A stretch of 64,000 nucleotides of DNA from Patiria miniata (taxonomy: Eukaryota > Echinodermata > Asteroidea > Valvatida > Asterinidae), in the NCBI RefSeq assembly GCF_015706575.1, contig NW_024037072.1:27467162-27531161 (forward strand), written 5' to 3'. This document shows, in pieces, positions 61,201 to 64,000 of this stretch. The notes under the pieces were generated by a model, which worked only from the letters and a program-made list of their open reading frames with translations, did no database searches and had not been told where the DNA came from. Made by a program: the position numbers and the translations under genes. How positions within the stretch are numbered: position 1 is the stretch's first letter; the number at the start of each line of letters is the position of its first letter.

Positions 61201-63767
61201 AATGACAGTCTAAAGCATCCTGTAAAATTATGGCACCTGGTGTGAAGTCATTTTCAAGAAAAGTGGTATTTTTGTAAAAATTTCCAACGGTGGTCGGCCG
61301 ACCACCGTTGGAAAAACCTAACTATTTTTCAACTACTGCTCCAAATTTACCATTTTGTTTCAGTCCAAATTTTGTTTGCTATTGGTTACATGTTCATGAA
61401 CGAGTGCAGACCAGCTAGACTGGTTCCCTTACCTTACAATTTTCCGGCATCTATAAATTGATCCATTTCATCTTTAGTGGAGTCAGGGAACCAGACTTCT
61501 TGAACATTTTTGGTTTTTCTTGTTTTTGCAGCATTTTCGAACACAAAACTTCAAACATGTCAGTGTAACAATATTTGATATATAATACTCACCCCTCAAA
61601 TAGTTCATTTCTGACAATTACAGCAAAAGCCAATGATGAACATTCCCTTTAAAGCTATAGTCCATCATTTGCAGCCATCCAAAAAGTAACTGGCGTAATT
61701 ATTGCCGAAAAACAACCTTGGTTGAAAGATAGTACGGGAACTAAACTCCCTGTGAAATTATTCTTTCTGGGAAGTTGTCATTTTGAAGTAATCAACGAAT
61801 GAAGGCATTTCCAACGGTGATTCTTAAGAAGCACCGTAGGAAAATTTGAATTAGTAGTTCATTTTGTTATTCAGCACAGCGCGCACAAGTATTGGAACGA
61901 CGCACACGCGCACGCGCACGCGCACGCGCACGCGGTTGTTATAATTCATCGGATCAGTGCGCGACGTCGCGTATAGCTGCAATTCAAAACAATTCAAAAC
62001 ATGATTTAGTAACTTTTGATTTGAAATTGAGATCTTAGAATGCTGTTTTTCTCGGAATGTACAGCTACAGTTTAGCTGAAACTTCATCAGGTTAGTTGCT
62101 CAGTATCCTTCATTAGATTTTGAACTCTCTTGTTGCTTCAAACGAACAAAATGCACAAATTACAAATGATGGACTGTAGCTTTAAGGCACATTACTAAGC
62201 TTGATTAACCCTCCTATGCAAACATCCATTCTGTCCTTTCAGTCAAAATAAAGTGACTGTTTTTGACAGTTAAGAGCTCCCAGCTTACACAAAGCAGGAT
62301 TGACTGGCTGTGACTGTTTATGTAACTTGATACAGCTGTGCTTTGAATGTAGGTGATTTCCTGCTATTGTATGCTGACTGAATTTGACTAGTCAAAGTGC
62401 TTGCTTCAAATATGACCCGTTTGTGACTAGCCTGTGTAAAAGGCATGGCAGGGGAAGTGGATGAAATTTTTGACTGTCTGTGACTGTTTAAGCAGTAGGT
62501 GGGTTACACAGATAAAACAAGTATTTTCCTACTTGTCAAACAAATGAATAATTCAAAATAACTTCAAATTTGCAAATACAATGATTGGCATACTACTTAC
62601 ACGGAGCTGCGCAGTACTGTGCCATATTTCGAAGAATGTAATCGCAAACTAAAGAATAAATATGTAAAAAATAAAAGCAGTGATTATTAAGTTGTATTAG
62701 TACGGTAGACAAAGGAGATTTGGTGAACTCTTATGTCCAATAAAATTTGCATCTCGCATTCCATCAAGCCTTCTGAGAAAGACCAAAGAACACTCCCCCC
62801 CCCCACCAAAAAAGGGGGGGGGCCTAAGGGGCCTGTCAACTGTTCACTGTTCCAATATCTACTTTCCTTCCCACCCATGTGCAGCCAATGGCGGATACGG
62901 GGGGAGGGGGGCAGTGCAACGGGGCCATGCGCCCCCCCCCCCTCCCCCAAAAAAGAACCCAATTTTTTTTTCAGTGGCATCGTACACCACTATCTTTTCC
63001 TCTTAAAAAATTGATTAAAGTGGTCAGAAATTGCCTCAGATTGCACCTCAAATTGCCTCACATCTAGAATCTAAAAACATTTTGGGGACCAAAATCCCCC
63101 CCCCCCTCACCCCCCAAACAAATTGTGTCCTGGATCCACCCTTGTGTGCAGCACCTTCCATCGCTGTGACCCGCCTGGGCCAACGTGTGGAATAGGTTAT
63201 CAGACCCTGTCTGCTCCTGTGGGTTTTCCTCAAATTTTCTTGAATTATTCGGTTACAGTTTTCTATTTGAATAATCAAAAACCCCTTTGGCCAAATAAAA
63301 GCTTCCTTTCAGAAGGCATAAGGGAATGACCAAAAATGTATTAAACCAAAAATCTCAAACATTTCCTGTAGCACTGGACGATATTGGCTATAAAATATTG
63401 CCAAGAATATGACGATTGTCTGAACAAATCAGAATCGCCTAAGCTCAAACATCGAGATATAGGGAAAATCATTTTTAAATCATTGCTTTTTTTCTCAACT
63501 GCATCCCCCCCCCCAAAAAAAAATTGGCCATTCGATTAATCAAAACCAAAAATGAAAAGGGAACGATTAATTTTAAAGTTGCAGTCCTATTCTATTCTAT
63601 CATCTTCCATGAAGTGTCACAATGGAAATAAGTCACAAGACCAGTGTGCTACTCTTGCTTAACACCAAATAATAAAAAAAATTAACTATATACTACTCCA
63701 ACCTACCAAATGCATACTTGAAAGTCACTGGTTTAATATCATAGCAGGCTCCAAAAGTTCCTTGAAC
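48797..63767 (-). CDS. Receptor tyrosine kinase with fibronectin III ectodomain (3' twelve exons; 5' end outside window)
   Basis: Single-pass receptor tyrosine kinase. Exons, 5' to 3': 63767-63707, 62648-62601, 60193-59991, 59355-59296, 58113-58044, 56409-56160, 55509-55307, 54460-54270, 52932-52834, 51812-51598, 50397-50260, 49283-48797. All junctions are GT-AG and every phase joins, giving 674 residues. Order: cysteine-bearing segment (1-38), one fibronectin III domain (about 40-138), membrane helix (about 174-198) followed by YRRR, kinase (about 247-535), acidic tail. Kinase landmarks: glycine loop GKGQFGVV (254-261), VAVK (Lys 295), alpha-C Glu 312, HRDLAARN (Asp 407), DFG (425-427), activation-loop Tyr 431, 433 and 438, and CNDVWSFGV. 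The usual APE is SVE. A short kinase insert follows the hinge. The kinase resembles FGFR/RET and Drosophila Cad96Ca types; the exact orthologue is not identified. It should signal from the cell surface by ligand-induced trans-phosphorylation (family knowledge). Confidence 0.9.
49284..50259 (-). other. Receptor kinase intron (k-l)
   Basis: Non-coding. The part near 50,080-50,240 contains degenerate words (GACTTG, TTGTGA) related to the minisatellite in the next intron. Confidence 0.7.
50260..50397 (-). CDS. Receptor kinase exon k (C-lobe)
   Basis: [20 protein letters not shown], then [17 protein letters not shown]. The TLGxxPYPG element is typical of the FGFR/VEGFR/RET group. Confidence 0.94.
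50467..50877. repeat. 11-bp minisatellite array (CAATCACAAGT/C)
   Basis: About 35 units of CAATCACAAGY, mostly 11 bp, with a few variant units, in the intron between exons j and k. Because 11 is not a multiple of 3, all frames stay open and produce meaningless Gln/Ser-rich frames. Not a CRISPR array: there are no unique spacers. Confidence 0.93.
50958..51044. mobile_element. Small inverted-repeat element
   Basis: GGCCCCCTTCAATGGAGAAA at the left is mirrored by a near complement ending GAGGCCCTC at the right. A half copy lies at 18.1 kb in reverse orientation. About 87 bp, non-coding. Confidence 0.65.
51598..51812 (-). CDS. Receptor kinase exon j (catalytic and activation loops)
   Basis: Reads [17 protein letters not shown], then [17 protein letters not shown] and [16 protein letters not shown]. 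Catalytic Asp and DFG are intact, so an active kinase is expected. Confidence 0.95.
51848..52097. mobile_element. TTAACC-ended miniature element, copy 1
   Basis: Ends TTAACCAGTTCGCGCC and CGCGAACTGGTTAA form inverted repeats, and TTAA bounds both sides, as in piggyBac-type miniature elements. 250 bp with two internal CGAGGCCGGAAATAT repeats. A second copy is at 60294-60534. Confidence 0.86.
52535..52720. repeat. Fold-back inverted repeat in kinase intron
   Basis: ATTCGCTCTTTTCAC at the left is the perfect complement of the right end, and further arms (CGATC with GATCG, GAGCCTC with GAGGCTC, AAAATAGCCG with CGGCTATTTTT) pair inward. About 186 bp; probably a palindromic miniature element. Confidence 0.7.
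52834..52932 (-). CDS. Receptor kinase exon i (kinase insert and alpha-E start)
   Basis: A 99-nt exon starting [11 protein letters not shown], a hydrophilic short kinase insert, then [13 protein letters not shown]. Acceptor TCTTGAG gives phase 0; the upstream TTACAG does not fit the phase. Confidence 0.83.
52933..54269 (-). other. Receptor kinase intron (h-i)
   Basis: Contains the family 2 element; otherwise featureless AT-rich sequence. Confidence 0.75.
53351..53902 (-). mobile_element. Palindrome-core TTAA element, family 2, copy A
   Basis: TTAA-bounded, 552 bp. Ends read AGGTATAGTCCATCATTTG and, inverted, AGCCAGAGTCCATCATTTG. Central palindrome 53715-53738 (arm ACGGTGCTTCTT). Opposite orientation to the copies at 56.4 and 61.6 kb. 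Non-coding. Confidence 0.85.
54270..54460 (-). CDS. Receptor kinase exon h (alpha-C helix to hinge)
   Basis: Carries [17 protein letters not shown] (alpha-C with its Glu), NLVSLLGCC and the hinge [16 protein letters not shown]. Bounded by TTGATTGCAG and GTGAGA. Confidence 0.92.
54540..54640 (-). mobile_element. tRNA-derived SINE head
   Basis: On the minus strand the B-box GGTTCAACTCC (54574-54564) sits in a perfect 5-bp T-stem (GTGGG/CCCAC), preceded by a degenerate A-box AACCTCAATGG (54628-54618). This is a tRNA-like module in intron g-h. A real tRNA is unlikely because the A-box and the spacing depart from the norm. Confidence 0.6.
54713..54945 (-). mobile_element. tRNA-derived SINE (A-box TGGCCAAGTGG)
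   Basis: On the minus strand a perfect A-box TGGCCAAGTGG (54932-54922) is followed 47 nt later by a near-consensus B-box GATTTGAATCC (54885-54875). The body runs on to about 54,713 with GTGTCCTTGAGCAAGCTACC and related words that I recall from SINEs of marine invertebrates. Confidence 0.7.
55307..55509 (-). CDS. Receptor kinase exon g (kinase N-lobe start)
   Basis: Begins [16 protein letters not shown], the usual RTK lead-in, then the glycine loop and VAVK. The loop between strands beta-2 and beta-3 is enlarged by about 15 residues. Acceptor CCATCAG chosen by phase. Confidence 0.9.
55510..56159 (-). other. Receptor kinase intron (f-g)
   Basis: About 650 bp, with a C-rich run at about 55,858-55,882. 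Nothing else recognised. Confidence 0.75.
56160..56409 (-). CDS. Receptor kinase exon f (stalk, membrane segment, juxtamembrane)
   Basis: Encodes a Ser/Thr-rich stalk, about 25 hydrophobic residues ([18 protein letters not shown]), the stop-transfer CVYRRR and a basic juxtamembrane region with NVYSITP, a possible phosphotyrosine site. Confidence 0.88.
56438..56983 (+). mobile_element. Palindrome-core TTAA element, family 2, copy B
   Basis: Starts TTAAAGCCAGAGTCCATC and ends GGACTATACCTTTATA (a worn TTAA). The central palindrome 56602-56627 has one mismatch. It abuts a family 1 remnant, as copy C abuts a family 1 element. Confidence 0.8.
56980..57312 (-). mobile_element. Palindrome-core TTAA element, family 1, truncated copy
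   Basis: Begins TATAGGTAATATACAACATT and keeps the TCTGGTTCCC/GGGAACCAGA inverted pair, but stops at the palindrome: the core GTCGGCCGAC (57302-57311) is followed by a shortened right arm and unrelated DNA. Confidence 0.75.
58044..58113 (-). CDS. Receptor kinase exon e (end of fibronectin III domain)
   Basis: Reads [13 protein letters not shown] and on to IKPFEFT, the last strand (G) of fibronectin III. Donor ACAG|GTAATG. Read-through to a GTGAGT at 57933 is open but would destroy the phase with the membrane exon. Confidence 0.8.
58114..59295 (-). other. Receptor kinase intron (d-e)
   Basis: Mostly the LINE fragment, inserted in the same orientation as the host gene, with GAATGAGT-like short repeats at about 59,195-59,225. 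Confidence 0.8.
58480..59165 (-). pseudogene. LINE reverse-transcriptase 3' fragment
   Basis: The minus strand encodes the C-terminal end of a LINE ORF2: [58 protein letters not shown], then, after an in-frame TAG and a frame change, [20 protein letters not shown] and [13 protein letters not shown] before a stop. These blocks are typical of RTE-like elements widespread in marine invertebrates. The copy is 5'-truncated and broken. A non-coding relative is at 32.3 kb. Confidence 0.85.
59296..59355 (-). CDS. Receptor kinase exon d (fibronectin III continued)
   Basis: Exactly 60 nt, phase 0 at both ends, reading [20 protein letters not shown]. This matches the tyrosine-corner region of the fibronectin III fold. 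Confidence 0.8.
59356..59990 (-). other. Receptor kinase intron (c-d) with tRNA-like half
   Basis: Plus-strand sequence at about 59,833-59,862 (TAACTAAGTTGGTAGAGCA) resembles the 5' half of a tRNA, but no B-box follows, so it is at most a SINE scrap. Otherwise featureless. Confidence 0.55.
59991..60193 (-). CDS. Receptor kinase exon c (first part of fibronectin III domain)
   Basis: Encodes [14 protein letters not shown] through [21 protein letters not shown], the B and C strands of a fibronectin III fold with its hallmark Trp, ending IPGV at a phase-0 donor. N-glycosylation sites NVT and NMS are visible. Confidence 0.82.
60294..60534. mobile_element. TTAACC-ended miniature element, copy 2
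   Basis: Same ends and interior as the 51848-52097 copy (AACCAGTTCGCGCC, GCAGGGAGCGAGGCC, GGCTTGAGGTCGAGTGAAA), 241 bp, bounded by TTAA. Confidence 0.86.
61119..61652 (+). mobile_element. Palindrome-core TTAA element, family 1, copy 4
   Basis: 534 bp between TTAA sites. The 34-bp perfect palindrome is at 61281-61314 with arm CCAACGGTGGTCGG. Nearly colinear with copy 3 at 21 kb. Its right TTAA is shared with the family 2 element that follows. Confidence 0.87.
61649..62185 (+). mobile_element. Palindrome-core TTAA element, family 2, copy C
   Basis: Starts TTAAAGCTATAGTCCATC and ends with the complement at 62185. The central palindrome around 61814-61837 is imperfect. Includes a CGCGCA repeat run at about 61,900-61,934. 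Confidence 0.83.
62601..62648 (-). CDS. Receptor kinase exon b (ectodomain)
   Basis: A 48-nt exon reading [15 protein letters not shown] between TTTATTCTTTAG and GTAAGT. Both flanking phases fit. Two cysteines suggest an extracellular disulfide. Confidence 0.7.
62649..63706 (-). other. Receptor kinase intron (a-b)
   Basis: Contains the hAT-type element and a short C/G hairpin at about 62,794-62,822. Confidence 0.65.
62886..63144. mobile_element. hAT-type miniature element in kinase intron
   Basis: Ends CAATGGCGGATACGGG (left) and CAAGGGTGGATCCAGG (right, read inward) match at 12 of 16. The octamer TGTGCAGC is duplicated exactly at 62878-62885 and 63145-63152. Interior has G and C runs and no coding capacity. 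Confidence 0.8.
63707..63767 (-). CDS. Receptor kinase exon a (ectodomain)
   Basis: Only one frame is open, reading [20 protein letters not shown]. It is bounded by TTCTTACACAG and the donor GTAGGT. An alternative donor (GTATGC, 63718) would break the next exon's cysteine-containing frame, so GTAGGT was chosen. Phase 0 at its start shows that the gene continues beyond the right edge. Confidence 0.68.
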
Positions 63768-64000
63768 CTGTGTAAGAAAAGGAAATCAAAAGGGATCCAA
63801 TAAACAAACCAGAAAAAAAAAGTTGAAGTTCGAAAGGTGTGGCCTCATAAATTCTCAGAAAAAAACTCACAAGTAGTTGTCTGTTGGGAATGAAGGGTCA
63901 GTATACATGTACATCTTCCATGCACAACACAGGGTCACAGGTAAACAGAAGCCAGATTTCAATAGGTCAAGACAAATCAATGCCTGAAGTTGTTCATGCA
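63768..64000 (-). other. Right edge, probably the next upstream kinase intron
   Basis: No exon recognised; the kinase gene must continue beyond the window because exon a is internal. Confidence 0.6.

Larger units (their letters stand above)
60194..62600 (-). other. Receptor kinase intron (b-c)
   Basis: About 2.4 kb, over half of it the three TTAA-type elements listed above. The rest is AT-rich without features. Confidence 0.75.

Noticed and set aside
63708..63719. Earlier donor (GTATGC) for kinase exon a
   Set aside because: It forces a frame in exon b that loses both cysteines and does not join the fibronectin III exon.

Overview
This is nuclear DNA from an invertebrate deuterostome, most likely an echinoderm. 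Three things point there: a BMP2/4 ligand gene, a neighbouring ligand that looks like univin (the echinoderm Vg1/GDF1/3 relative), and AT-rich, intron-containing DNA full of short inverted-repeat transposons and the palindrome TAGGCCTA. The genus cannot be fixed from sequence alone.

Three protein-coding genes can be supported, all on the minus strand. (1) bmp2/4 (5658-7320) has two coding exons and encodes 428 residues with a complete seven-cysteine TGF-beta domain. (2) A univin/Vg1-like ligand (27238-29844) has two coding exons and encodes 386 residues. Its single coding intron is in the same place and phase as that of bmp2/4, so the two are tandem paralogues about 20 kb apart. (3) The 3' part of a receptor tyrosine kinase gene (48797-63767 and beyond the right edge) has twelve exons whose phases all join, giving 674 residues: a cysteine-bearing ectodomain piece, a fibronectin III domain, one membrane segment, a complete kinase and an acidic tail. 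Its first exons lie outside the window.

Layout: 1-5657 is 3' flank of bmp2/4; 7328-27237 is bmp2/4 upstream and univin downstream DNA; 29845-48796 is univin upstream DNA running into the 3' flank of the kinase gene; the rest is kinase exons and introns. No other convincing genes, structural RNAs or CRISPR arrays were seen.

The mobile DNA is rich. There are two related families of about 530-bp TTAA-bounded elements with a palindromic core (an array of three at 20.0-21.6 kb, others at 53.4, 56.4-57.3 and 61.1-62.2 kb). Three hAT-type miniature elements carry visible 8-bp target duplications. One inverted-repeat element has a 9-bp duplication and an internal tRNA-like promoter module. Further items are a TTAACC-ended pair in kinase introns, tRNA-derived SINEs, a LINE 3' fragment, an 11-bp minisatellite and several fold-back elements.

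The two ligands would be secreted dimers acting through Smad-linked serine/threonine kinase receptors. The tyrosine kinase is an unrelated cell-surface receptor that happens to be nearby. No operon-like relation is implied.
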